Shown here piece by piece: positions 52,672 to 63,270 of a stretch of DNA of 64,000 bases (the first letter of the stretch is position 1; each line of letters begins with the position of its first letter). The DNA is from Gelidibacter japonicus. Its GTDB lineage: Bacteria > Bacteroidota > Bacteroidia > Flavobacteriales > Flavobacteriaceae. The translations under genes were made by a program, and so were the position numbers. The notes under the pieces are model-generated. The model made no database searches and was not told where the DNA came from. It saw only the letters and a program-made list of their open reading frames with translations. The stretch lies in NCBI RefSeq assembly GCF_010725055.1, contig NZ_BJKB01000002.1, positions 1 to 64,000 on the forward strand, given 5' to 3'.

Positions 52672-55600
52672 ATGAAAGTAAAATTAACTGGATTTTTATC
52701 ACTTTTGATGCTTTTTCTTGTGCAGATAAGTTTTGCACAGGGAAAGATCGTTACCGGGACAGTGACCGATGACAAACAGCTTCCACTTCCGGGTGTTAAC
52801 ATTCTGATTCAAGGCACCTCCAAAGGGACGGTTACGGATTTTGATGGAAAATATTCATTGGAAGTCGCTGAAGGGCAAGTATTACAATTCACCAGTGTGG
52901 GATTTGAAGAGCAATTAATAAGGGTGGGAGCATCCAATATTATAAATGTCTCTTTAAATGAAGCCGCAATGGCATTAGATGAAGTCTTCGTGGTGGCCTA
53001 CGGTACCGCCACAAAAGACACTTACACAGGATCAGCCTCTGTTGTAAAAAGCAGTGACATTCAAGACGTGCCGACAGCTTCTTTTCAAGATGCGTTGGTA
53101 GGTAAAGCTGCAGGAGTAAACGTTACTAAAGGATCTGGACAGGTAGGGTCTACAACCAGTATCCAAATTCGTGGAATCGGTTCTATGAATGCTTCTACAC
53201 AACCACTTTACGTTATTGATGGAGTTCCTGTTTCATCTGGAAATTCAGGACAACTTTCAGATCAAATATTGGTTACCAATAATATCATGAACACCTTAAA
53301 TCCAAATGACATCGAATCGATAACGATTTTGAAAGATGCGGCAGCATCCGCATTGTATGGTTCTAGGGCGGCTAATGGTGTGGTTATGATTACGACAAAA
53401 CGCGGAAAGAAGGGAACACCGCGAATTACGATCAAGTCTTCAACCGGGTTCAGTCCATCCTGGGCAACAGACAATTTTGAACCTGCCAGTACACAAGAAA
53501 ACGTAAATTATTTATATCGTGTGTTTCACGATTACAACACATCAAATGGTCGGGATGAAGCATTTGCAAATTCAGATGCCATAAGACGGTTAAACGTAAA
53601 GTTTAATAAACATGGGTATTATTTTGAAACCACTGGTACTGGAGTAGGAGAAAATTTAATAATAAAAGGTATGACCGATGGGTTGGTGAATCGGGAAGGT
53701 AAATATTTTGATTGGGAAGATGCCTATTTCAGAACAGCAGTCAATCAAACCCAGGATATCTCAGTAAGTGGTGGAGATGACAACACGAATTATTATTCTT
53801 CCTTTTCCTATAGTAAAGATGAAGGGAGAATAAAAATCAATGAAAATGAAAGAATTTCTGGGCGAGTGAATTTAGAACAGAAAATTGGAAAGTACATCGA
53901 GTTTACTGCTAAAGTAAATGTTGCACAAACTGAATTATCTGGGTTCAATGATAGTCGAAACCTTAGTTCCAATTATTACGAGCAAACCCGTAATCTCCTT
54001 TGGGGCTTGTATTGGCCAACCGATTATAAGACCGGAGAGCCTTGGACTGCACGTTTTGGAAGTTTGGCGCAGAATAACGTATATTATGATAACGAATGGG
54101 AAAATTCGTCAAGAACTTTAAGAGTAAGCGCAATAGAAGGTTTGAAGGTTAATATTCTACCTGAACTTAATGTACAGACTCTATTCTCGTACGACAATAT
54201 TGAAACGAAAGATCACTTGTATTACAGCCGATTACATTATAATGGACAAGGTCTCGGAACAGTTGATGAAATGTCCACAAATACCAGAAGTTTAGTTTCT
54301 TCAACTACTATAAATTACGCGAAAGATTTTGGTGCTCATCATTTAGATTTTCTAGCGGGTTATGAAGCCGAAAAGAATGAAACCAATTACATTCGTGCTT
54401 CCGGAAAAGATTTGCCTTCAAGCAACTTGCATACGGTAGCTACGGCCGGTGAAAAAGATGCAACCGCTTATTACTGGGGAAATAATATGATGTCTTTCCT
54501 TTCCAGATTGGAATATAGTTTTGACAAGAAGTATTATGTATCTGGCTCTTTTAGACGCGATGGAAGCTCAAAACTTGGCCCTGATTCTCGTTGGGGTAAT
54601 TTTTGGTCAGTTGGCGCTTCTTGGAATATCAGTAAAGAAGCTTTCTTAAAGGATGTAGACCCAATCAGTAATTTAAGCCTAAGAGCTTCATATGGGGTTA
54701 ACGGTACGTTGCCACCATCTAATTTTGGTTGGAGATCGCTCACCGGATATACCGCACAATACATGGAGACTGCTGGTGGTGCGCTAAGTAATGTCGCTGA
54801 CGAAAGTTTATCCTGGGAGACCAACTATTCTACGGACATCGCTTTGGAATTCGGATTGTTAAAGAATCGGATCTTTGGAACGATTGAATATTTTACCCGA
54901 GATTCCAAGGATTTATTGCAGAGTGTGCCAATTTCACGAGTAACAGGATTTAGCTCTACCCTAAAAAATATTGGATCTATTAGAAATAAGGGCTTGGAGA
55001 TATCCTTGGGCGGTGATATTATTCGCTCAAACGACATCACTTGGAGTGCTTCCGTAAATGCATCTTTTGTTGATTCAAAAGTCCTTGAACTAAGCGAAGG
55101 GGCTGATATCATATGGGTTAATGACGGAGATGCTACCGCACAATATATTTACCGTGAAGGTGAATCGACATTGGCTTTTTATGGTTATGAATATGCTGGA
55201 GTAGATCCTGCTAACGGAAAAAGCAGATATTATGTGAATGATAAAGATAACCCTCAAGCTGGCGACTTCCTTTTAAATGGACGAGGTGCTACCTACGATT
55301 TCAAAGATGCAAATTACACTATTATCGGTGATGGTATTCCTGATGTTTTTGGAGGCTTAAATACCCAATTTAGATATAAAGGAGTATCGTTAGGTTTGGA
55401 TTTCATCTACAAACTAGGTGGAAAACTATATGATGGAGCCGAAAAGGATGTTGCCGATGACGGATATTATTGGGAGCGAATCCGTTCACAATATGCCTAT
55501 GATGATATGTGGACTGAGCAAAACCCTAATGGTAGCTTACCTAAAGTAAGAGGAACCGACTTAACAGATGCCATACAAAAAAGTGGACGGCATATTTATG

Positions 55601-55827
55601 ATGCAAGCTTTCTTAGATTGAAGAATATCCGACTAAACTATGATCTTCCTTCCAATTGGATCAACCCAATTGGCTTTGAAAACATAAGATTATATGTGAT
55701 TGGAACAAATTTACTGACGTTCTCCAAGTATAAGAATGCAGACCCTGAGGTAAATCAATTTGCGGCAAGAGGTTGGGAAACACCTTATATGAAGAATTAT
55801 ACCTTTGGTATTGAATTATCGTTATAA
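52672..55827 (+). CDS. SusC/RagA-family TonB-linked outer-membrane transporter
   Basis: A 1051-aa importer. The signal peptide (1-22, ending SFAQ) precedes a carboxypeptidase-D regulatory-like domain (about 26-100, GKIVTGTVTDDKQLPLPGVNILIQGTSKGTVTDFDGKYSL), a DEVFVVAYGT segment near 103, the plug (about 115-240, with IQIRGIGSMNASTQPLYVIDGVPV and NPNDIESITILKDAAASALYGSRAANGVVMITTKRG), then the barrel. It forms a lidded pair with the SusD homologue 22 bp downstream. With two S9 peptidases next to it, peptides are a more likely cargo than glycans. Confidence 0.95.
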   Translation: MKVKLTGFLSLLMLFLVQISFAQGKIVTGTVTDDKQLPLPGVNILIQGTSKGTVTDFDGKYSLEVAEGQVLQFTSVGFEEQLIRVGASNIINVSLNEAAMALDEVFVVAYGTATKDTYTGSASVVKSSDIQDVPTASFQDALVGKAAGVNVTKGSGQVGSTTSIQIRGIGSMNASTQPLYVIDGVPVSSGNSGQLSDQILVTNNIMNTLNPNDIESITILKDAAASALYGSRAANGVVMITTKRGKKGTPRITIKSSTGFSPSWATDNFEPASTQENVNYLYRVFHDYNTSNGRDEAFANSDAIRRLNVKFNKHGYYFETTGTGVGENLIIKGMTDGLVNREGKYFDWEDAYFRTAVNQTQDISVSGGDDNTNYYSSFSYSKDEGRIKINENERISGRVNLEQKIGKYIEFTAKVNVAQTELSGFNDSRNLSSNYYEQTRNLLWGLYWPTDYKTGEPWTARFGSLAQNNVYYDNEWENSSRTLRVSAIEGLKVNILPELNVQTLFSYDNIETKDHLYYSRLHYNGQGLGTVDEMSTNTRSLVSSTTINYAKDFGAHHLDFLAGYEAEKNETNYIRASGKDLPSSNLHTVATAGEKDATAYYWGNNMMSFLSRLEYSFDKKYYVSGSFRRDGSSKLGPDSRWGNFWSVGASWNISKEAFLKDVDPISNLSLRASYGVNGTLPPSNFGWRSLTGYTAQYMETAGGALSNVADESLSWETNYSTDIALEFGLLKNRIFGTIEYFTRDSKDLLQSVPISRVTGFSSTLKNIGSIRNKGLEISLGGDIIRSNDITWSASVNASFVDSKVLELSEGADIIWVNDGDATAQYIYREGESTLAFYGYEYAGVDPANGKSRYYVNDKDNPQAGDFLLNGRGATYDFKDANYTIIGDGIPDVFGGLNTQFRYKGVSLGLDFIYKLGGKLYDGAEKDVADDGYYWERIRSQYAYDDMWTEQNPNGSLPKVRGTDLTDAIQKSGRHIYDASFLRLKNIRLNYDLPSNWINPIGFENIRLYVIGTNLLTFSKYKNADPEVNQFAARGWETPYMKNYTFGIELSL

Positions 55828-55849
55828 TTAATTAAAAAACTACTGAAAA

Positions 55850-57307
55850 ATGAACAAGATAAAATCTGTCATAATTATTATTCTAATCCTTGGCTTAAGC
55901 TCATGCGATGATGATTTTCTTGATGTTACCCCAAGTAATTCCGGAGATGCTTCAACATCTATTCAAACTCTTGCTGATGCAAAAGTAATGCTTACCGGAA
56001 TTATGAGCAGGATGACTTCCTCTAATTATTACGGTCGTAATTTCATTTTATATGGTGATGCCAAAGGAGGAGATCTAACAACATTCTCCATGGGAAGAGG
56101 GCTTGATGGACTATACTCCTTCAACCATTCTCCAACTAGTGGGTCATATTCTGGTTTCTGGAATAGTATTTACAATAGCATCCTTCAAACCAATAACCTG
56201 ATTGTTAATATCGAAAAGCTACAAGCAGCTGGCGTAGAAGCCAATTTTGACGATGTAAAGGGACAAGCTTTAACAGCAAGGGCATTAATGTATTTTGATC
56301 TGGTACGGATCTATGGAAAGCCATATTCCTACGACAAGGAATCTTATGGGGTACCAAATATCCTTGAACCTCTAGATGCTTTAGCACAACCTTTGCGAGC
56401 CACTGTGGCCGACAATTACAATCAAATCATAACTGATTTAAAAGACGCACAGCCGCTTCTTTCTAAAAGCAAGACTAATGGCTATTTAAATTACTATGCC
56501 AATTTAGCCATACAGGCTAGGGTGTACCTTAACATGGGCCAATATCCTGACGCTCTTACTGCTGCTGAGGAAATCATTGATTCTGGAGTGTATACCTTAT
56601 ATTCCAATAATGGCTGGGTTGATTCCTGGACGGGACAATTTGGATCGGAATCCATTTTTGAATTGGCCATCCTTCCAAGTGAATCGGATTTAGGCAACTC
56701 GAGTCTTAGTGTCTATTTAAGAAGAGCGGGGCACGGATCGGCAAGTGCAATTGGTCAATTTATTGCCAGTGACTATTATTTGAATCGTTTAGGCGAAGAT
56801 CCTAATGATGTCAGATGGGGCATTCTTGCACACGATGAAGTTAGTTCAACCCATATGGGGGCGAGTTACAAATACAGTGGCGATACCGCTTTGGGTGGAG
56901 ATGGAAAGTCTACGGCCACAGCAGTTAACATCAAAGTTATTAGACTATCTGAAATTTATCTGATTGCTGCCGAAGCTGCATTCCATTCAGACAAAGATTT
57001 GGCGGCCACTTATCTTAATGAGATTCGAAAAAGAGCTCCTGATTTAGCGCCTGCTACAGATGCCACTATTACTATTGATATGATCTTGGATGAAAAAAGT
57101 AAAGAGTTGTTCACAGAAGGTCATCGATACTTTGACATGCTAAGATTAGATAGGCCAATAACTTTCAATGATGATCTTGGGGGAGTTCCAATTTCGACCA
57201 GAGAAAAAACAATTGACCGTTCATTTTATAAAACTATTTTGCCGATTTCTCAAGAGGAAATCAATGCTAATCCAGACATTGGAAATCAACAAAATCCAGG
57301 ATACTAA
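55850..57307 (+). CDS. SusD/RagB-family nutrient-binding lipoprotein
   Basis: A 485-aa surface lipoprotein (LGLSSC, Cys19) with the SusD N-terminal pattern DDDFLDVTPSNSGDASTSIQTLADAKVMLTGIM, central TPR-like helices (ARALMYFDLVRIYGKPY), and the C-terminal blocks IRLSEIYLIAAEAAF, LNEIRKRA and FTEGHRYFDMLRL. It caps the SusC channel and binds the ligand. It lies 22 bp after the SusC gene and is followed by a terminator. Confidence 0.94.
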   Translation: MNKIKSVIIIILILGLSSCDDDFLDVTPSNSGDASTSIQTLADAKVMLTGIMSRMTSSNYYGRNFILYGDAKGGDLTTFSMGRGLDGLYSFNHSPTSGSYSGFWNSIYNSILQTNNLIVNIEKLQAAGVEANFDDVKGQALTARALMYFDLVRIYGKPYSYDKESYGVPNILEPLDALAQPLRATVADNYNQIITDLKDAQPLLSKSKTNGYLNYYANLAIQARVYLNMGQYPDALTAAEEIIDSGVYTLYSNNGWVDSWTGQFGSESIFELAILPSESDLGNSSLSVYLRRAGHGSASAIGQFIASDYYLNRLGEDPNDVRWGILAHDEVSSTHMGASYKYSGDTALGGDGKSTATAVNIKVIRLSEIYLIAAEAAFHSDKDLAATYLNEIRKRAPDLAPATDATITIDMILDEKSKELFTEGHRYFDMLRLDRPITFNDDLGGVPISTREKTIDRSFYKTILPISQEEINANPDIGNQQNPGY

Positions 57308-57752
57308 AATGAATGAGAATCAATTTTGAAATGTTTCGAAAATAATTATTAATTAAGGGGGTTGCCTATAATGTATACCACCCTAATCAAAAAGGACCTA
57401 AAAAACTTTGATTTTTTGGGCCCTTTTTTTTTGTCTACTGCGGCAAAGTAAATGTCATACCACAGGAAAAATGATAAAAGCATTAGATTTGTAGTTTTAG
57501 AATGTTATTGAATAATAGTCCTGATCTTTGGGGTTAACGTAATAACAAAGGGGCCCAATAATTATTGAGAATCCGAAAGTCAATTGGCATTTAATAATTA
57601 ATTTCAGTTTTAGCTACTAACCACTTGGATTTTTATAATTTTAGGAGCTGATTGAAAACACTTTAATTGACATCTTGAGAAAAACATGTCATCAGAAAAT
57701 CTAAACCAATAGTTTCTTATAATAAAAATTACATCTATAAAAATGAACAGTT
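57308..57752. other. Gap between SusD and the S9 peptidase genes
   Basis: About 445 bp. It contains the terminator at 57389-57432. The remainder is AT-rich with no gene or consensus promoter that I can identify, although the peptidase gene must be transcribed from somewhere in it. Confidence 0.5.
57389..57432 (+). terminator. Terminator after the SusD gene
   Basis: AAAGGACCTAAAAAA pairs with TTTTTTGGGCCCTTT through G-U pairs around a short loop and is followed by nine or more Ts. It separates the SusCD transcript from the peptidase genes. Confidence 0.8.
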
Positions 57753-59660
57753 ATGAAAAACGCACTCTTAATTATAAGTTTAATGTTGAGCAGTAGTTTA
57801 ATGATTGCACAGCAAAGAATGACGCCCGAATTATTATGGAAGGTCCAACGCCTAAGTGTTATGGGATTGGACAAAGAGGGATCAACTATCTATATACAGG
57901 TCAAAACTCCAAATATTGAAGAAAACAATTTTGACTCCAAATTTTATAAAATTCCCGTTACAGGAGGCGAATTAATTGAAATTAAAAAAGAAGATGCTGC
58001 TACAACAGATAAAAATGTTTCGCCAGATGGGAAATTCAAATTGTTCCATAAGGAAGTCCACATTGAGGATATTAAAGGAACTGACATCTACAAAGATTTA
58101 GAAAAGTCGGATGCATACGTTTTTACTGATTTGGATATCCGCCATTGGGATACTTGGCAAGACGGCAGCTACAATCACTTATTTTATAAAACAACAGCGA
58201 CCGACGACGACACCGGTACGGATATTATGCCCAACGAACCCCACCATACCCCACAACGGCCTTTTGGTGGCGACGAGGATTATATTTGGTCCCCGGACAG
58301 TAAGAGTATTTACTATGTCAGCAAAAAACTAAAAGGTAAAGCATACGCCACCAGTACCAATACCGATATTTACAAATACAATCTGGAGTCTAAAACCACC
58401 GAAAACATCACGGAAGACAACAAAGGCTATGATACCAATCCTGCTTTTTCATCGACCGGCGCTTTGGCTTGGTTACAAATGAAAACCGAAGGTTATGAAG
58501 CCGATAAAAATGATATTGTTGTATTGCACAATGGCGTTAAACAAAATTTAACCAATAGATGGGACGGTACGGTCAATAGTTTTTTATGGAGTAACGACGG
58601 AAACAGTCTTTTTTTTACAGCTCCAGTGGACGGAACCATTCAGATTTTCAAGGTGAATTATCCTGGCAAGAAACGGATAGCACCATTGGTCGAACAATTA
58701 TCGGAAGGTCAATTTGACGTTACGAGTATCATTGCACAGAAAGACAACACGCTTTTCGTCACAAGAACCGATATGAACCATGCGGCTGAAATTTACAGTT
58801 TTAACATAAAGGACAAAAGCTTTAAGGAATTGACAAATATCAACAAGGAATTATACAATGGCATCGCTCTTCCAAAAGTTGAAAAACGCTATGTCACCAC
58901 CACCGACGGGAAACAAATGTTGGTGTGGGTTATTTTACCGCCCAATTTTGACGCATCCAAAAAATATCCAACCTTATTGTATGCACAAGGGGGTCCACAA
59001 TCGGCGTTGTCGCAATTTTATTCCTACCGTTGGAATTTCCAATTGATGGCGTCACAAGGCTATATTATTGTGGCACCAAACCGACGCGGAATGCCTGGTC
59101 ACGGTGTTGAATGGAACGAAGCCATCAGCAAGGATTGGGGTGGTCAGGTGATGGATGACTACCTATCGGCCATTGACGATCTTGCCAAAGAACCTTATGT
59201 GGACAACGATCGTTTAGGTGCCATCGGTGCCAGTTATGGCGGTTATTCTGTATTTTATTTAGCAGGAATTCACAATAAGCGCTTTAAGACCTTTATATCC
59301 CATGATGGTGTTTTTGACACCAGAACGATGTACGGTACCACAGAAGAATTGTTTTTTGTCAACCACGATTTTGGAGGTCCGTATTGGGACAAAAATAATA
59401 AGACCGCACAAAAAGTCTACAATGAATTCAACCCCATCACGAAAGTTTCAGAATGGGACACTCCTATTTTGATCATCCAAGGTGGAAAAGATTTCCGTGT
59501 ACCTATTGAGCAAAGCTTGAGCGCGTATCAGGCCGCACAATTGTTAGGGATAAAAAGCAAATTGGTATATTTCCCAGAGGAAAACCACTGGGTTTTGACC
59601 CCTCAAAATGCTTTGGTTTGGCAACGTGAATTTTTTAAATGGTTGAAGGAAACTCTTTAA
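57753..59660 (+). CDS. S9 family prolyl-oligopeptidase-like peptidase (S9C type)
   Basis: A 635-aa secreted serine peptidase. The signal peptide (1-19, ending MIAQ) precedes a beta-propeller (about 30-370; WSPDSKSIYYVS and SNDGNSLFFTA blades) and a C-terminal alpha/beta-hydrolase domain. The nucleophile is Ser494 in GASYGG, the Asp is in IQGGKDFRVP and the His in EENHWVL. YAQGGPQSA forms the oxyanion region. It resembles dipeptidyl-peptidase V/acylaminoacyl-peptidase enzymes that trim short peptides. The second S9 gene follows 54 bp later. Confidence 0.92.
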   Translation: MKNALLIISLMLSSSLMIAQQRMTPELLWKVQRLSVMGLDKEGSTIYIQVKTPNIEENNFDSKFYKIPVTGGELIEIKKEDAATTDKNVSPDGKFKLFHKEVHIEDIKGTDIYKDLEKSDAYVFTDLDIRHWDTWQDGSYNHLFYKTTATDDDTGTDIMPNEPHHTPQRPFGGDEDYIWSPDSKSIYYVSKKLKGKAYATSTNTDIYKYNLESKTTENITEDNKGYDTNPAFSSTGALAWLQMKTEGYEADKNDIVVLHNGVKQNLTNRWDGTVNSFLWSNDGNSLFFTAPVDGTIQIFKVNYPGKKRIAPLVEQLSEGQFDVTSIIAQKDNTLFVTRTDMNHAAEIYSFNIKDKSFKELTNINKELYNGIALPKVEKRYVTTTDGKQMLVWVILPPNFDASKKYPTLLYAQGGPQSALSQFYSYRWNFQLMASQGYIIVAPNRRGMPGHGVEWNEAISKDWGGQVMDDYLSAIDDLAKEPYVDNDRLGAIGASYGGYSVFYLAGIHNKRFKTFISHDGVFDTRTMYGTTEELFFVNHDFGGPYWDKNNKTAQKVYNEFNPITKVSEWDTPILIIQGGKDFRVPIEQSLSAYQAAQLLGIKSKLVYFPEENHWVLTPQNALVWQREFFKWLKETL

Positions 59661-59714
59661 CCATAAATCCATTCATTGCGCCCCGGACTTTAATCAATCT
59701 TAAACCCAGTTAAA

Positions 59715-61799
59715 ATGACATTTAGACTCTCAATAAAAACCTTAACCTTCTTTTCCTTATCTCTATTTATGATTTCCGTAAATACAACTAATGCCCAAGG
59801 AAAGATCAAAAACATGCCAGGATACGATCGGTATCAAAAAATGTCTCCGCAATTATACAGTTCAGTACAACGTATATCGCCAAATATCAAATGGAGTGCA
59901 GACGGAAAGACATTTACTTATGTAGATAATGATATCGCCTATACGTTTGATGTTAGGAAAAAAAAGATCATTAAATCTGAGGACTACCAAGCGCCTCCAA
60001 GGATTCGATTTTCACGGCAAGGCAGACCAGCACGAGGCAGACAATACGCCTCTGCCATTTCTCCTGATTCTACATTAAAGGCTTTTACAAAAGATAGAAA
60101 TATGTACATCAGCAAACCTGATAGTTCTGAGCTCATGGCAATTACATCGGATGGAAATGAAGACAACCAAGTAAAATATGGTATTGCAACATGGGTTTAC
60201 GGCGAAGAATTGGGTCAGAATACTGCCATGTGGTGGTCACCTGATAGCAAAAAAGTGGCTTTTTACAGATTTGATGAAAAAGATGCCATTAAGTACTATG
60301 TCCTTTACCATCAAACAAAAATTCAAGACTCCGTTGAAGTAGAAGCCTATCCAAAAGTGGGTGCTAAAAATCTGCCTGTCGATTTGTTGGTCTATGATTT
60401 AGAAACCAAAAAAACCATTACGCTGGATACAAGAGATGGTCAACCTTTTAATGACGGTGCTATTGGCACTTATTTATACGACATAGAATGGTCACCTGAC
60501 GGAAAAGAATTGCTTTTTCACAGTACGAATCGCAAGCAAGATGTCATGGAGTTTAAAGCGGCCAATCCTACAACTGGCGAAACCAGAGTCGTGGTAAGAG
60601 AAGAATGGCTGCCAAGTTTTACGGTAAATTCTCCAGAAATCTATATGTTAAAAGACAAACAACATTTTATTTGGGCTTCTGAACGAAATGGCTTTAAGAA
60701 TTACTACCTCTACAATTTCAATGGTAAATTAGTCAATCAACTGACCAACCACGACTTTGAAGTACAACGCATTGTTGAGGTCGATGAGGCCAATAAGCTC
60801 CTATATTATATGGCGGCCAGTGGAGACAACCATATGAAAATGCAATTGCATCGCGTTCAATTTGATGGCACCAGAAATGTTCGGTTAACAGATCCTGCCT
60901 ACAATCACAATGTCATCCTATCCCCTACCGGTAAGCACTTTATAGATATCGCCCAAACCCATAATATTCCGCCTTTTATGAATCTTGTGGATGCCAAAGG
61001 GAAGGTCATTTCAGAAATCTTAAAAACCGATCTATCAAAATTCAACGAATTAGGCTTTAAAACTGTTGAAGCTTTCGAATTTACTTCTGCCGATGGTGAG
61101 ACCCAACTGCATGGCATGATACATTTTCCGTCGGAATTTGACCCTACAAAAAAGTATCCACTAATTTTAAGCAATTATGGCGGACCAGGTGTTAATGCTT
61201 TTACAGAATCCTTCCGTCTCCCAAGCCCTATAACGGAATTTGGATTTTTAGTCGTGAATATAGATGGTAGAAATGTTGGCGGACGAGGTAAAGAAATGCT
61301 CGATAAGCTATATGGCAATTTAGGAATTGTTGAAATGGATGATTTTGCTGCTGGCATCAAATCACTTTACCATCGTCCGTATGTGGACAAAACACGAGTT
61401 GGAGTTTATGGCACCTCGTATGGTGGAACAGTTGCGGCAATGAGCATACTAAGATTTCCCGAAATTTATCATGTAGCAGTAGCCAATTCGGCTGTAACCG
61501 ATTGGAGAAATTATGACAATATATATACCGAACGGTACATGAATTTATTGGAAAACAATCTAGAGGGTTATGAAGCTTCCAATTTAATGAACTACGCAAA
61601 TAACTTGGAAGGGGAATTAATGATCTTTTACGGTACAAACGATAATAATGTACATCCCGCAAATTCATTGCAACTAATACAGGCTTTACAGAAAGCAGAA
61701 AAAAGCTTTGAAGTTCAAGTGGGTCCAGACCAAGGCCATACTGCGGTGAACTTTGAGAGAATGATGGAGTTTTTTATTCAGCATTTGATTTTGAAGTAA
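59715..61799 (+). CDS. S9B dipeptidyl-peptidase IV-like serine peptidase
   Basis: A 694-aa secreted peptidase. The signal peptide ends near TNAQ (28). The DPP-IV N-terminal propeller includes GIATWVYGEELGQNTAMWWSPDSKKVAFYRFDE, with the substrate-anchoring Glu pair region EELG. The hydrolase domain has Ser568 in GTSYGG, Asp in YGTNDNNVHP and His in DQGHTAV. It should remove Xaa-Pro or similar dipeptides from N-termini. A decayed copy of the 3' end of such a gene lies at 63368-63618. Confidence 0.92.
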   Translation: MTFRLSIKTLTFFSLSLFMISVNTTNAQGKIKNMPGYDRYQKMSPQLYSSVQRISPNIKWSADGKTFTYVDNDIAYTFDVRKKKIIKSEDYQAPPRIRFSRQGRPARGRQYASAISPDSTLKAFTKDRNMYISKPDSSELMAITSDGNEDNQVKYGIATWVYGEELGQNTAMWWSPDSKKVAFYRFDEKDAIKYYVLYHQTKIQDSVEVEAYPKVGAKNLPVDLLVYDLETKKTITLDTRDGQPFNDGAIGTYLYDIEWSPDGKELLFHSTNRKQDVMEFKAANPTTGETRVVVREEWLPSFTVNSPEIYMLKDKQHFIWASERNGFKNYYLYNFNGKLVNQLTNHDFEVQRIVEVDEANKLLYYMAASGDNHMKMQLHRVQFDGTRNVRLTDPAYNHNVILSPTGKHFIDIAQTHNIPPFMNLVDAKGKVISEILKTDLSKFNELGFKTVEAFEFTSADGETQLHGMIHFPSEFDPTKKYPLILSNYGGPGVNAFTESFRLPSPITEFGFLVVNIDGRNVGGRGKEMLDKLYGNLGIVEMDDFAAGIKSLYHRPYVDKTRVGVYGTSYGGTVAAMSILRFPEIYHVAVANSAVTDWRNYDNIYTERYMNLLENNLEGYEASNLMNYANNLEGELMIFYGTNDNNVHPANSLQLIQALQKAEKSFEVQVGPDQGHTAVNFERMMEFFIQHLILK

Positions 61800-61997
61800 C
61801 ATACTTAAAATAGCTTCATGTTATATGCTGAATTATCTTGGCAGGTTTGTAGATTGCATTGAAGTCAGATAGTCTTTGTTTTTCGCTGTAGTATCGCGGT
61901 TAAATGCCAAAAATACGGAAGTAGAATTCAACGAAAACCGCATTGTTATTTACTAAGGCGAGATCCATGTTTTTCAGGATGCTATTTTAATCTTGAT

Positions 61998-62005
61998 TAT
62001 ATTTG
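61998..62005 (+). promoter_or_regulatory. -7 box of the DUF3124 gene
   Basis: TATATTTG, a full match, 41 bp before ATG 62047. Its position inside the longer reading frame supports the downstream start. The -33 region is only T-rich. Confidence 0.5.
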
Positions 62006-62046
62006 TAAAGTCTTTGCCCACACATCCTTCTGAAAATTCGATTTAT

Positions 62047-62565
62047 ATGAACCATTCCAAACTCTTAGTCTCCGTCTTTTTTCTTTTGATATTTGCCTGT
62101 AAAAAAACGACTCAAAAAGAGCAAAGAGAATTAATTTCTACTGATCACCAATTAGAAAAATCGATCGAAAAGAAAACGGATAGCATTTATAAAACAAGAA
62201 AAGTCTACGTTCCCGTTTATTCTGACATTTACCAACGCACACGAAATGAAAGAACATTGCTCACTTCAACCCTAAGCATTCATAATACCAGCGAGACAGA
62301 TACATTATATCTCAGTCGTATTGATTATTACAATACCGAAGGAAAGTTGGTTCGAAAATATATAGAATCGACCATTTTCCTAACCACGTTTGAAACTTTG
62401 GAATATGTTGTAGATGAAGAGGATAAAACAGGTGGATCGGGCGCCAATTTTATAATTGAATGGTATGGAAACGAAAAGCTCAATCCCATTTTTCAAGCTG
62501 TCATGATCGGTGGTTTGGGCAACAAATCATTTTCATTTACCACAGAAGGCGTGGAGGTAGAATGA
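62047..62565 (+). CDS. DUF3124 lipoprotein
   Basis: A 172-aa lipoprotein (LLIFAC, Cys17). KVYVPVYSDIYQRTRNERTLLTSTLSIHNTSETDTLYLSRIDYYNTEGKLVRKY matches DUF3124, a beta-sandwich family of unknown function. The frame runs upstream to 61993, but ATG 62047 gives a proper lipoprotein signal and lies after the -7 box. It is a single gene. Confidence 0.82.
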   Translation: MNHSKLLVSVFFLLIFACKKTTQKEQRELISTDHQLEKSIEKKTDSIYKTRKVYVPVYSDIYQRTRNERTLLTSTLSIHNTSETDTLYLSRIDYYNTEGKLVRKYIESTIFLTTFETLEYVVDEEDKTGGSGANFIIEWYGNEKLNPIFQAVMIGGLGNKSFSFTTEGVEVE

Positions 62566-62783
62566 GATTTGACATGCTGCACAAATTAAAAAGTGTTTAG
62601 AAATTTGATATCACATCATTGTGAAATGTCCTTCTTCGCATAACATAACACAAAATCCCATAATTTTAATTATTAATGCTTTAACTAGCATATTTATATC
62701 TCTATAATGGTATAAAGTAGTTAAGTTTTTCTTAAATACTCCATAAACTTCCTTAGTCGCCCTTTATTTTATTCTTTAAGCAG

Positions 62784-62791
62784 TAGTTTTG
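62784..62791 (+). promoter_or_regulatory. -7 box of the FKBP gene
   Basis: TAGTTTTG, a full match to TAnnTTTG, 28 bp before ATG 62820. The upstream region is T-rich without a clear TTTG. Confidence 0.5.
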
Positions 62792-62819
62792 TACTTTATT
62801 AAAAAACAAAAACACAATT

Positions 62820-63248
62820 ATGAGTCAAGTAAAAGTAAATGACACAGTAAAAGTACATTACACGGGTAAGTTAACCAATGGTCAAGTTTTTGACAGTTCT
62901 TTAGAGCGTGAGCCTTTAGAAATTACGGTCGGCGAAGGTAAACTGATTCCGGGTTTTGAAAATGCTCTCCTCAACATGCAAGTGAACGAGAAAAAAACAG
63001 TCGAAATTGGAAAAGAGGAAGCTTATGGTGACATCCAAAAAGAACTCTTTCATCAAGTTACAAAAGATCAATTGCCTCAAGATATCCAGCCAGAAGTTGG
63101 CATGGGATTAGCTTCCAAAGCGCCTGATGGCACTGAGCACCAGTTTAGAGTGGTTGAAGTTCAGGAAGATCATATCGTTGTAGATGGAAACCATCCATTA
63201 GCAGGTCAAGATTTAGTTTTCGATTTAGAATTGGTTGAAATCAAATAA
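62820..63248 (+). CDS. FKBP-type peptidyl-prolyl isomerase (SlyD-like)
   Basis: A 142-aa cytoplasmic isomerase. VKVHYTGKLTNGQVFDSSLEREPLEITVGEGKLIPGFENALLNMQVNEKKTVEIGKEEAYG is the FKBP core with the SlyD-type flap insert after it (about 70-125). QDLVFDLELVEI is the last FKBP strand. The His-rich metal-binding tail of E. coli SlyD is absent. It helps protein folding. An intrinsic terminator follows. Confidence 0.93.
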   Translation: MSQVKVNDTVKVHYTGKLTNGQVFDSSLEREPLEITVGEGKLIPGFENALLNMQVNEKKTVEIGKEEAYGDIQKELFHQVTKDQLPQDIQPEVGMGLASKAPDGTEHQFRVVEVQEDHIVVDGNHPLAGQDLVFDLELVEIK

Positions 63249-63270
63249 ATCAGATATATTTTTATTTCAA

